From NCBI GenBank assembly GCA_001314685.1, contig LJNT01000147.1, positions 1,809 to 38,650 of the forward strand: DNA of 36,842 bases. The letters are read 5' to 3'. Shown piece after piece: positions 1 to 9,028 of the stretch. The DNA comes from Rhodobacteraceae bacterium HLUCCA09. GTDB lineage: Bacteria > Pseudomonadota > Alphaproteobacteria > Rhodobacterales > Rhodobacteraceae. Under the pieces are notes generated by a model. It saw nothing but the letters and a program-made list of their open reading frames with translations, ran no database searches and was not told where the DNA came from. How positions within the stretch are numbered: position 1 is the first letter of the stretch; each line of letters begins with the position of its first letter. The position numbers and the translations under genes were made by a program.

Positions 1-2360
1 TGGTTCGCCTTCAGCCACGCCGTCTGGTAGCTGACCACGGCGTAGGCGGCGGCATGGGACTTGTTGAAGCCGTAATTGGCGAACTTGTCGAGAAGGTCCC
101 ACACCTCCTGCGCCTTGGCCTTGTCGACGCCCTTCTCCTGCGCGCCCTTCAGGAACTTGGGGCGCTCGGCGTCCATCGCCGCCTGGATCTTCTTGCCCAT
201 GGCCCGGCGCAGGAGGTCGGCGCCGCCGAGCGAATAGCCCGCCATCTCCTGCGCGATCTGCATCACCTGTTCCTGGTAGACGATGATGCCCTGCGTCTCG
301 TCGAGGATGTGGTCGATCAGCGGGTGGATGCCCTCGCGCTCCCTGAGCCCGTTCTTGACCTCGCAATACTTGGGAATGTTCTCCATCGGGCCCGGGCGGT
401 AGAGCGCCACGAGGGCGACGATGTCCTCGATGCAGGTCGGCTTCATGCGGCGCAGCGCGTCCATCATGCCCGTCGATTCCACCTGGAACACCGCGACCGT
501 CCTGGCCGAGGCGTAGAGGCTGTAGGTCGCCTCGTCGTCGAGCGGGATCTGGCCGATATCGTTCTCGGCGCCGGGGTTGGGCGCGTAGATCTCGGTGCCG
601 TCGGCGCCGACGTGCAGCGCGCGCCCCTGGCCGTGGATCAGGTCGAGCGCGTTCTGCACCACGGTCAGCGTCTTGAGTCCGAGGAAGTCGAACTTTACCA
701 GCCCCGCCTGCTCGACCCATTTCATGTTGAACTGGGTCGCCGGCATCTCCGACCGCGGGTCCTGGTAGAGCGGCACCAGCGCGTCGAGCGGGCGGTCGCC
801 GATCACCACGCCCGCGGCGTGGGTCGAGGCGTTGCGCAGCAGCCCCTCGACCTGCTGGCCGTAGGTGAGCAGGCGGTTGACCGTCTCGTCCTTCGCCTCC
901 TCGCGCAGGCGCGGCTCGTCGGCCAGCGCCTTCTCGATCGAGACGGGCTTGACCCCCTCGACCGGGATCAGCTTGGACAGGCGGTCGACCTGACCGTAGG
1001 GCAATTGCAGCACCCGGCCCACGTCGCGCACGGCGGCTTTCGACAGGAGCGCGCCGAAGGTGATGATCTGCGCCACCTTCTCGCGGCCGTAGCGGCCTTG
1101 TACATAGTCGATCACCTCCTCCCGCCGGTCCATGCAGAAGTCGATGTCGAAATCGGGCATCGACACCCGCTCGGGGTTCAGGAAGCGCTCGAAGAGCAGG
1201 TTGTAACGCAATGGATCGAGGTCGGTAATCGTCAGCGCATAGGCGACGAGGCTGCCCGCGCCCGAGCCGCGGCCGGGACCGACGGGAATGTCGCGATCCT
1301 TGGCCCACTTGATGAAATCCGCCACGATGAGGAAGTAGCCGGGAAAGCCCATCCCCTCGATGATGCCCAGCTCGAAGTCGAGCCGTCGTTCGTATTCGTC
1401 AACGGTCGCGGCGTGGGGGATGACGGCCAGACGTGCCGCGAGCCCCTCCTTCGCCTGTCGGCGCAGCTCTTCCACCTCGTCGTCGGCAAAGCGTGGCAGG
1501 ATCGGGTCGCGCGTCTCGGCGCGGTAATGGCAGCGCCGCGCGATCTCCACCGTGTTCTCCAGCGCCTCGGGCAGGTCGGCGAAGAGCGTGGCCATCTCTT
1601 CGGGCGACTTGAGGTAGTGCTGCGGTGTCAGCACCCGGCGGGGCGCCGACTGGTCGACATAGGCGCCCTCGCTGATGCAGATCAGCGCGTCGTGCGCTTC
1701 GTACATGCCCGGCTTCGGGAAATAGACGTCGTTGGTGGCCACCAGCGGCAGGTCGCGGGCGTAGGCGATCTCGACATGGCCGCGCTCCGACAGCCGCTCG
1801 GCCTCGGGCAGCCCGTCTTCGCCGGGGTGGCGCTGCAGCTCGACGTAAAGGCGCGTGGGGAAGGCGGCGGCGAGGCGGGTCACCAGCGCCTCGGCCTTCG
1901 GCCGCTGGCCCGCTCGCAGCAGGCGCCCCACCGGGCCGTCGGGGCCGCCGGTGAGGCAGATGACGCCCTCCGAGTGGCGCTCGAGCTCGTCGACCGTCAC
2001 GCGGCCCTGCTGCCCGTCGTGCCGCAGGTGAAAGCACGATTGCAGCTTCATCAGGTTGCCGTAGCCCGCCTCGTCCTGCGCGAGCAGGACGATCGGCGCG
2101 GGCGGCACCGGCTTTTCTCCCGGCGCGGCCTCGGCATAGGCAAGGTCGATCTGGGTGCCCATGATCGGCTGCACCCCCTTGCCCGCCGCGCCGACCGAGA
2201 ACTCGAGCGCGGCGAACATCGCGTTGGTGTCGGTCACCGCGACGGCCGGCATGCCCATGCCGGCCACCAGGCCCGGCAACGCCTTGAGCCGCACGGCGCC
2301 TTCGAGCAGCGAATACTCGCTGTGAACGCGCAGATGAATGAATCGGGGAGACTCGCGCAT
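1..2360 (-). CDS. dnaE: DNA polymerase III alpha subunit, C-terminal part cut off by the window edge
   Basis: Minus-strand translation from ATG at 2360 reads MRESPRFIHLRVHSEYSLLEGAV...TDTNAMFAALEF...PMPDFDIDFCMDRREEVIDYVQGRYG...NASTHAAGVVIGDRPL...FDFLGLKTLTVV...YRPGPMENIPKYCEVKNG...GYSLGGADLLRRAMGKK...KFANYGFNKSHAAAYAVVSYQTAWLKAN, open to the window edge. PHP and polymerase core motifs are clear. The ORF track missed it because it has no stop inside the window. Confidence 0.97.
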   Translation of the reverse strand, partial: MRESPRFIHLRVHSEYSLLEGAVRLKALPGLVAGMGMPAVAVTDTNAMFAALEFSVGAAGKGVQPIMGTQIDLAYAEAAPGEKPVPPAPIVLLAQDEAGYGNLMKLQSCFHLRHDGQQGRVTVDELERHSEGVICLTGGPDGPVGRLLRAGQRPKAEALVTRLAAAFPTRLYVELQRHPGEDGLPEAERLSERGHVEIAYARDLPLVATNDVYFPKPGMYEAHDALICISEGAYVDQSAPRRVLTPQHYLKSPEEMATLFADLPEALENTVEIARRCHYRAETRDPILPRFADDEVEELRRQAKEGLAARLAVIPHAATVDEYERRLDFELGIIEGMGFPGYFLIVADFIKWAKDRDIPVGPGRGSGAGSLVAYALTITDLDPLRYNLLFERFLNPERVSMPDFDIDFCMDRREEVIDYVQGRYGREKVAQIITFGALLSKAAVRDVGRVLQLPYGQVDRLSKLIPVEGVKPVSIEKALADEPRLREEAKDETVNRLLTYGQQVEGLLRNASTHAAGVVIGDRPLDALVPLYQDPRSEMPATQFNMKWVEQAGLVKFDFLGLKTLTVVQNALDLIHGQGRALHVGADGTEIYAPNPGAENDIGQIPLDDEATYSLYASARTVAVFQVESTGMMDALRRMKPTCIEDIVALVALYRPGPMENIPKYCEVKNGLREREGIHPLIDHILDETQGIIVYQEQVMQIAQEMAGYSLGGADLLRRAMGKKIQAAMDAERPKFLKGAQEKGVDKAKAQEVWDLLDKFANYGFNKSHAAAYAVVSYQTAWLKAN

Positions 2361-2518
2361 GCCCCAGATCTAGCGTGCCCGCTCCCACGGCGCCACCAGG
2401 CGTCCACTCCCGCCGCGCCGAAGCGGCGGATAGGGCACGTTAACGGGTGTCGCCTAGGATCGGCGCGCCGCAGGACTGGCCCGCCGGGCCCGGCCTGCCC
2501 CAGCGCGAGGAGGCGCCC

Positions 2519-3730
2519 ATGAAGATCGACGTCACCCCCATCGACGCGGCGGGCCCGGCGGCCCTCGCCGCGCATCTCGAGGCCAATGGCTCCGCGCCTG
2601 CCTTCGCCACCCTGCACACCGGCTGCACCCAGGACCCCGCGCCGCTCATCGAGTGGGCGCGGGCGCGCGGTGTCGCGCTGATGGGCGGCACCTCGTGCCG
2701 CGGGGCGCTCACGGCGACCGGCCGCGCCGCCGGCGCGCTGTTCACGATCGACGATCCAGGCGGCGACTACGGCTGCGCCCTGCGGCCCTTCACCGGCCCC
2801 GGCGCCGCCGCCGCCGAGCAGGCCGGGCGGGAGGCCGTTCGCGCGGCGATGGCCGCCGCCGACCGCCCCGGCGAGCGGCCCGATCTCGTCTGGGTCTACG
2901 GCACGCCCGGCCACGAGGAGCGGGTGCTCGCCGGCATCGAATCGGTCGTCGGCGCCGAGACGCCCATCCTCGGCGGCAGCGCGGCCGACGACGACGTGTC
3001 GGGCCAATGGTGGATCGTGGCGGGCGGCGAGGTGGCGCGCGCGGGCGTCGCGGTGGGCGTGCTCTACCCCTCGACGCGCCTCTCCGTCGCCTACCAGAGC
3101 GGCTACGCCCCGACCGAGCGCGCCGGCACCGTCACCCGCGCCGAGGGGCGCCGCATCGCCGAGATCGACGGCCGCCCCGCCGCCGAGGTCTACGGCGCGT
3201 GGACGGGCGGCGCCGTCGATGTCTCGCCCCTGCGGGAGGCCGCCGTGGCGGGCGGCGCCGCGTCGGGGCTCGCGCCGCGCAACATCCTGTCGCCCAGCGC
3301 CTTCTGGCCGCTGGGGCGCGAGGTGAGCGAGGTCGCCGGCGTGCCCTTCCACCTGCTCGCCCACCCCGCCGAGGCCGACCCGGCGGGTGGCCTGACACTC
3401 TTCGCCGACGTGGGCGAGGGCGAGCGGCTCGTGCAGATGGCGGGCTCGGCCGACGGGCTGACGGCACGCGCCGGCCGCGTCGCCCGGCTGGCGGCCGAGG
3501 CGGGCGACATCGCCGCGTCCGACATCGCCGGCGCGCTGCTCGTCTATTGCGGCGGCTGCATGCTCAGCGTCGAGACCAGGCTCGACGACGTGACCGAGGG
3601 GATGCGCAAGGCGCTGCCCGGCGCCCCTTTCGCCGGTGTCTTCACCTTCGGCGAGCAGGGGCCGATTCTCGGCGCCGGCAATCGTCACGGCAACCTGATG
3701 ATCTCGTGCGTGGTCCTCTCGCGGGCATGA
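2519..3730 (+). CDS. FIST N/C domain sensory protein (NosP-like)
   Basis: ORF MKIDVTPIDAAGPAALAAHLEANGSAPAFATLHTGCTQDPAPLIEWARARGVALMGGTSCRG...VFTFGEQGPILGAGNRHGNLMISCVVLSRA; FIST-type GGTSCRG and TFGEQG motifs; stop overlaps the next start (ATGA). Confidence 0.85.
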   Translation: MKIDVTPIDAAGPAALAAHLEANGSAPAFATLHTGCTQDPAPLIEWARARGVALMGGTSCRGALTATGRAAGALFTIDDPGGDYGCALRPFTGPGAAAAEQAGREAVRAAMAAADRPGERPDLVWVYGTPGHEERVLAGIESVVGAETPILGGSAADDDVSGQWWIVAGGEVARAGVAVGVLYPSTRLSVAYQSGYAPTERAGTVTRAEGRRIAEIDGRPAAEVYGAWTGGAVDVSPLREAAVAGGAASGLAPRNILSPSAFWPLGREVSEVAGVPFHLLAHPAEADPAGGLTLFADVGEGERLVQMAGSADGLTARAGRVARLAAEAGDIAASDIAGALLVYCGGCMLSVETRLDDVTEGMRKALPGAPFAGVFTFGEQGPILGAGNRHGNLMISCVVLSRA

Positions 3731-6690
3731 CGGCCCATCCGCGCATGGACGAGGGAGAACGTCTGCGCGAGGCGCTGCACGAGCTCCAGGTCCTGCGCGA
3801 GCGGGAGAAGTCCTCCCACGCTGCGACCCGCGCCCTGCTCGACTGCGTGCAGGCCTACGCCACCGCCTCCGACCCGACCGAGGCGACGCTGGCGCTGCTC
3901 CGGGCACTCGCCAGCGCCACAGGGGCGGGGCGCGTGATGGTGCTCGGACGCGAAGGCGGGCAGGTGCAGGTGCTGCGCGCGCTTGCGGGCGCCGAGGCAG
4001 CCCGCGGCCGGCCGGACGGGGCAGCGCGCAGCAGCGACGGGCCGGGCACCGCAACGGCGGGCGCTTGGGGGGGCGCGACCGACCCGCCGGTCGACCTGTT
4101 CAAGCGCGCGCGCAACATGGCCGACCTGTCGATGCTGGGCGCCTGGCCCGACGCGATCGACCCGGCCCCGCACTGCAGCCTCGTCAGCGCCCCGATCCCC
4201 GGCCGCCCCCACCGCGCCCTCTGCGCCCTGCACGCCGCACCGGGCGGCTTCTCGCGCGCCGACCTCGCCCTCGTCGAACAGCTCGCGCCACTGCTCGGAC
4301 AGGCGCTCGCGGCCGAGGCGCTGGCCGACGACAACGCCCTGCTCGCCGGCGTGATCGCGGGCAGCCCCGCCCCCGTCGCCGTGGCCGACGCCACCCGGCC
4401 CGGCCGCCCGGTGGTCTACGTCAACGCGGCGCAGGCGCGGCTCGCCGGCGCGCCGCCCGAGGCGCTCACCGGCCGCCCCCTCGCCGCGCTGGCCGCGCCG
4501 CCCGCGCACGCCGTCCCGGACAGGGAGGGCGCGACCGCCGACGCGAGCGGCGCGGTCGACCGCGCGCTGTTCGAGGGCGCCGTCGCGGCCGGGCACGAGG
4601 CGCGCTTCCTCGTCCGTGCCGGCCGCGCGGATGGCACCGATTACTGGGCCGACATGACCCTCTTCCCCGTGGGCGCCGCAGGCGACGACAGGCGGCGCCA
4701 CCTCGTCGCCACCCAGACCGACGTGACCGACCGGGTCGAGGCCGAGCGCGAGCGCGACCGCCTGCGCGCCCGCCTCACCGGCGCGCTCGGCGTGACGGAG
4801 GATGCGTTCCTCATCGTCGGCGCGGGCGGCGAGGTGCTGTTCGCCAACGCCGCGCTGGCCGATGCGCTGCCCGCCCCCGGCCCCGGCTGGGCCACGGGCA
4901 CGGCCCTGGCCGAGAACCTGCACGCCTTTCGCCGCTACGCCGCCGCGCGGCCGGCCGACCCGCCCCCCGGCCCCGACGACCTGCACGAGCTCGCCCGCTC
5001 GGGCGGCGGGCGCGAGCTGAGCCTGCCCGACGGGCGCAGCTTCCTCGTGCGGGCACGGCACGGTGCCGACGGCGCGCTCGTGGTGACCGCCGCCAACGTC
5101 ACCCGGCTCAAGCGGATAGAGGCGCAGATGCGCGCCCGCGTCGCCGCGATCGAGGCGGCGCGCGACGGCATCCTGCTGGTCGATTCGGCCGAGCGGATCG
5201 TCTACCTCAACCGCGCCGCCGCCGACCTGCTCGGCTTCGACGCGCCCGAAGCGGGGCTGGGGCGCGACTGGCGCAGGCGCTACGCCGCCCCCGACATGCC
5301 CGGTGCGGGCGCCGTGCTCGCCCGCCGGACCGACGAATCGGGCCGCGGCCGCGCCCACGAGATCACCCGCTCAGCCCTGCCCGACGACGACGGCGCCGCC
5401 CGGCCGGGCGCCGTGCTGATCGTGCGCGACGCGACCGAGCGGCTGGCCGACGAATCGCGCGCCGCCGACCTGCGCGCCGCACTCGGCCGGGCCCAACGGC
5501 AGGAGGCGGTGTCGCAGCTCGCCGCCGGTCTCGCCCACGAATTCGCCAACCTGCTCGCCACGATCAACGCCGCCGCCCATGCCATCGGCGCCGGGGCGGC
5601 AGGGATCGGGTCAGCGGGAACGCCGCTCGCCGTGCCCGCCCGCCGCATCGAGGAGGCCGCCGCCCGCGCCGGCCGCCTCGTGGCACGGCTGCGCGATCTC
5701 GGCGCGCCGGCGCGCGTCGGCAGCACGGCCGACCTGCGCCCCCTGCTTGCCGCGCTGCCCGACGCCGCGGGCGAGGCTCTGCCGCGCGGCACGCGCCTCG
5801 AGGTGGAGACGAGCAATATCGCTCTGCCCGCCCCCGCCGCCGAGGAGGCCGCCCATGCCTGCCTCGCCCTCGCCCGCCTCGTTCTGGCGCGCGGCGCCCC
5901 GCGCGCCCGCCTGCGCGTCGACGTCGTCACCCCCGAGAGCACCCGCCCCCTCGATGCCGGCCTGCTCTCGGCCGGCCGCCCCTACGCGGCGCTCGAGATG
6001 TCCGCCCCCGGGCGCACCGCGCCCCTGCCCGCCCTGCCCGCTCCGCTGGAGTCTGCGGCCGGTGCGCGCAGGCCGGCGCAGCGCGGGGCCGCTCCCGAAA
6101 CCGCCTCCGCGAGGGGCACCGCGCAGCTCCCGTCTGGCGACCCGGCCAACGCGCTTTCCCTTGTCGCGCTGCAGGCGCGGGCGGCGGGCGGCGCGATCGA
6201 GCGCGGCACGGCAGACGACGGCGCGCCCGCGTTGCGGCTCTACTGGCCGCTCGCCACGTGCGCCAAGGAGGCCGACGGCACGGCGCCCCGCCCGGGTGGC
6301 CCCAGCCTCGCCGGCGCCACCCTGCTCGTCGTCGATCGCGACCGCGAGACGGGCGAGGTGCTGCACGCCTTCCTCGAGGGGCTGGGCGCCGAGGTCGCGC
6401 TGTGCGATTCTGCCGCCATCGCCGCCGAGGCCATCCGGGAGGAGCCGGGCGGCTGGACGGCGGTGATCGCCGACGACGACACCGCCGACGTGCCGGGGGG
6501 CGACGTGCTCGCCACGCTGCGCCCGCCCGCGCCCGACCTGCCGCTCATCCTCGTCACCGCGCGCGAGTCGGGAGCGGCGCCCGGCACGGCGCAGGCCGGG
6601 GCCGCCGGCATCTTCACCAAACCCGTTGACCTCGCAGCCCTGGCAGACCGCCTCGCCGCCCTGCCCCCGCGCCCGGGGCATGGCGCCTGA
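3727..6690 (+). CDS. Multi-PAS (GAF-PAS-PAS-PAS) hybrid histidine kinase with C-terminal receiver domain
   Basis: ATG overlaps the FIST stop codon. H-box GLAHEFANLLATIN; PAS-like segments (VVYVNAAQARLAGAPPEALTGR, DAFLIVGAGGEVLFANAAL, DGILLVDSAERIVYLNRAAADLLGF); receiver TLLVVDRDRE...TAVIADDD...LILVTAR...IFTKPVD. Confidence 0.85.
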   Translation: MTAHPRMDEGERLREALHELQVLREREKSSHAATRALLDCVQAYATASDPTEATLALLRALASATGAGRVMVLGREGGQVQVLRALAGAEAARGRPDGAARSSDGPGTATAGAWGGATDPPVDLFKRARNMADLSMLGAWPDAIDPAPHCSLVSAPIPGRPHRALCALHAAPGGFSRADLALVEQLAPLLGQALAAEALADDNALLAGVIAGSPAPVAVADATRPGRPVVYVNAAQARLAGAPPEALTGRPLAALAAPPAHAVPDREGATADASGAVDRALFEGAVAAGHEARFLVRAGRADGTDYWADMTLFPVGAAGDDRRRHLVATQTDVTDRVEAERERDRLRARLTGALGVTEDAFLIVGAGGEVLFANAALADALPAPGPGWATGTALAENLHAFRRYAAARPADPPPGPDDLHELARSGGGRELSLPDGRSFLVRARHGADGALVVTAANVTRLKRIEAQMRARVAAIEAARDGILLVDSAERIVYLNRAAADLLGFDAPEAGLGRDWRRRYAAPDMPGAGAVLARRTDESGRGRAHEITRSALPDDDGAARPGAVLIVRDATERLADESRAADLRAALGRAQRQEAVSQLAAGLAHEFANLLATINAAAHAIGAGAAGIGSAGTPLAVPARRIEEAAARAGRLVARLRDLGAPARVGSTADLRPLLAALPDAAGEALPRGTRLEVETSNIALPAPAAEEAAHACLALARLVLARGAPRARLRVDVVTPESTRPLDAGLLSAGRPYAALEMSAPGRTAPLPALPAPLESAAGARRPAQRGAAPETASARGTAQLPSGDPANALSLVALQARAAGGAIERGTADDGAPALRLYWPLATCAKEADGTAPRPGGPSLAGATLLVVDRDRETGEVLHAFLEGLGAEVALCDSAAIAAEAIREEPGGWTAVIADDDTADVPGGDVLATLRPPAPDLPLILVTARESGAAPGTAQAGAAGIFTKPVDLAALADRLAALPPRPGHGA

Positions 6691-6714
6691 AGGCCCGCTC
6701 CGCGCCGCGGCGGA

Positions 6715-6954
6715 TCAGAAGGTGCGGAACGTGAGCGTGGTCAGCGAGCGCTCGATCTCGGGCACGTCGAGCAACTCCTCGTTGATGTAGCGCCCGATAT
6801 CGGCGTCATCGGGGATGTAGAGCTTCAGGAGCAGGTCGTATTCGCCGCTCGTCGAATACATCTCGGAATGGATTTCCTTCAGCGCGATCGCGTCGGCCAC
6901 CCGGTAGGCGGTGCCCGGCCGGCAGCGGAGCTGGACAAAGACGCAATGCGACAT
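6715..6954 (-). CDS. Stand-alone Lrp/AsnC ligand-binding (RAM) domain protein, 79 aa
   Basis: [79 protein letters not shown]; no HTH domain. Confidence 0.85.
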   Translation of the reverse strand: MSHCVFVQLRCRPGTAYRVADAIALKEIHSEMYSTSGEYDLLLKLYIPDDADIGRYINEELLDVPEIERSLTTLTFRTF

Positions 6955-7100
6955 GGGCGAACCTCTCTCTCGGCCGGCCGAGCCTAGGCGCGCGCGCCAC
7001 GCCCCGCAAGCGGCCCTGGCGCCCCCGCTTCCCACCGCGGGCGGACGGGTGTAGAGACCCGCGCGCCGGCCCCCATTGCCGGCCCGCTCCGGAGAGCTCC

Positions 7101-7688
7101 ATGCGCCAGGCCCGCATCGACCGCGCCACCGCCGAGACGAAGATCGCCGTCGAGCTGACCCTCGACGGGACGGGCGCCTACGACAACCGCACGGGGGTGG
7201 GCTTCTTCGACCACATGCTCGACCAGCTCGCGCGCCATTCGCTGATCGACCTGACCGTGCGCGCCGAGGGCGACCTGCACATCGACGACCACCACACGGT
7301 CGAGGACACGGGCATCGCGCTGGGCCAGGCGCTCGCGCAGGCGCTCGGCGACAAGCGCGGCATCCGCCGCTACGGCGCATGCCTGCTGCCGATGGACGAC
7401 GCGCTGGTGCGCGCCGCGCTCGACCTGTCGGGCCGGCCCTACCTCGCGTGGTCCGTCCCCTTCGAGACAGCGAAGATCGGCACCTTCGACACCGAGCTCG
7501 TGCGCGAGTTCTTCCAGGCGCTCGCCACCCATGGCGGGATCACCCTTCACGTCGAGCGCCTCTCCGGCGTCAACGCCCATCACGTCGCCGAGGCGGCGTT
7601 CAAGGCCGTCGCCCGCGCGCTGCGCGAGGCGGTCGAGACCGACCCGCGCAAGGCCGATGCCGTGCCCTCGACCAAGGGGAGCCTCTGA
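7101..7688 (+). CDS. hisB: Imidazoleglycerol-phosphate dehydratase
   Basis: [51 protein letters not shown]...[17 protein letters not shown]; family-typical motifs. Confidence 0.97.
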   Translation: MRQARIDRATAETKIAVELTLDGTGAYDNRTGVGFFDHMLDQLARHSLIDLTVRAEGDLHIDDHHTVEDTGIALGQALAQALGDKRGIRRYGACLLPMDDALVRAALDLSGRPYLAWSVPFETAKIGTFDTELVREFFQALATHGGITLHVERLSGVNAHHVAEAAFKAVARALREAVETDPRKADAVPSTKGSL

Positions 7689-7693
7689 GCGCG

Positions 7694-8332
7694 ATGACGA
7701 CGGTCCTCGTCGACTACGAGAGCGGCAACCTGCACTCCGCCGAAAAGGCGTTCCGGCGGATGGCGCGCGAGATCGGCGCGGGCGGCGTCATCGTCTCGGA
7801 CCGGGCCGAGGACGTCGCCGCCGCCGACCGGATCGTGCTGCCGGGCGACGGCGCCTTCCCTGCCTGCAAGCGCGCGCTCGAGGCGCGCGAAGGCCTGCAC
7901 GAGGCCATCGTCGAGGCGGTGGAGCGCAAGGGGCGCCCCTTCCTCGGCATCTGCGTGGGCATGCAGATGATGGCGCGGGCGGGCCACGAATACGAAACGG
8001 TGCCGGGCTTCGGCTGGATCGACGGCGAGGTGGTGCGCATCGCCCCACCCGACCCGGCGCTGAAGATCCCGCACATGGGCTGGAACGACCTGACCCTTCT
8101 GCGCGACCACCCGGTGCTGGAGGGGCTGGCAACGGGCGACCATGCCTACTTCGTCCATTCCTACCACATGGCGATGGACGTGCCCGACCAGCTGCTCGCG
8201 ACGGCCGATTACGGGATGCCGGTGACGGCGATCGTCGCCCACGGCACGACGATCGGCACCCAGTTCCACCCCGAGAAGAGCCAGGGGCCGGGCCTGCGCC
8301 TCATTGCCAACTTCCTGGCGTGGAGCCCCTGA
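7694..8332 (+). CDS. hisH: Imidazole glycerol phosphate synthase subunit HisH (glutamine amidotransferase)
   Basis: MTTVLVDYESGNLHSAEKAF...LPGDGAFPACK...PFLGICVGMQMM...GTQFHPEKSQGPGLRLIANFLAW. Confidence 0.97.
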   Translation: MTTVLVDYESGNLHSAEKAFRRMAREIGAGGVIVSDRAEDVAAADRIVLPGDGAFPACKRALEAREGLHEAIVEAVERKGRPFLGICVGMQMMARAGHEYETVPGFGWIDGEVVRIAPPDPALKIPHMGWNDLTLLRDHPVLEGLATGDHAYFVHSYHMAMDVPDQLLATADYGMPVTAIVAHGTTIGTQFHPEKSQGPGLRLIANFLAWSP

Positions 8333-8351
8333 GCGCCCGGCCGGCCAGGGG

Positions 8352-8409
8352 GGCGCAAGAGCCTTGAGCAAGGCTCTTGGCAAATCTCTTCCTTCAAGAG
8401 ATTTGCGCC
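8352..8409. repeat. Twin-hairpin intergenic element with an outer closing stem
   Basis: GGCGC-[AAGAGCCTTG-AG-CAAGGCTCTT]-G-[GCAAATCTCTT-CCTTC-AAGAGATTTGC]-GCC: two perfect stems (8357-8378; 8380-8406), with GGCG/CGCC at the outer ends able to close a three-way junction. Confidence 0.8.
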
Positions 8410-8655
8410 TGGTCCGGCCCGGTCGCCCGACGGCGGCCGTCGCGCCCGGCCCACGCGCGGCAAGGGCTTTCCCCGGCAGATCCGGCCGACGCGGAACGAG
8501 ACGGTGAGTCGTCCACGGCCGACAGCTCCATCGTCGACCGGCGGCGCGTGTCGCGGCCCGGCGCCCGGATGCGCCCGCCCCGCCTGGTGCCCGCCCCCGC
8601 AGAGCCCGCCCCCGCAGAGCCCGCCTCCTCCGCTGCCATGCCCCGGATCATCCGC

Positions 8656-8713
8656 CTGCCCACGGCGTCCGGCTCAGCCGGCTGCCCACGGCGTCCGGCT
8701 CAGCCGGCTGCCC
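8656..8713. repeat. 26-bp direct tandem repeat (2.2 copies)
   Basis: ctgcccacggcgtccggctcagccgg repeated exactly at 8656-8681 and 8682-8707, followed by partial ctgccc. Confidence 0.95.
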
Positions 8714-9028
8714 GCCAAGCGCGAAGGCGCGCTCGATCACGGCGCAGATCCGGGCGCCGCAGTCGCAGATGCGCATATGGGGCGCAGGCGCCGTCATCGC
8801 CCGGCCCCGTTCGCCACGTCCCGACCGCGGGTTCGGGGGCCGCGGCCCGCGACCGGCTGGGCGAGCGTGCCAAGCGCCGCCACGAATGCCTGTCGCATGT
8901 CCTTGCTCCCTGATGGCCTCGCCGAGTCCGGCGCGCGCCCCATGCCCCGATCGAGCGTGAGGGTGACGGCCCTTTGCATCCCGCGCCGCACCATGGCAGG
9001 AGACCGCGTCCCTGACGGAGCGCAGCCG

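Noticed and set aside
54-2522. 822-aa plus-strand ORF
   Set aside because: Antisense shadow of dnaE produced by high GC at third codon positions; composition is His/Arg/Leu/Val-rich with no recognisable domain.
3685-5358. 557-aa minus ORF and other long ORFs antisense to the kinase
   Set aside because: Shadow ORFs opposite a clearly recognisable hybrid kinase.
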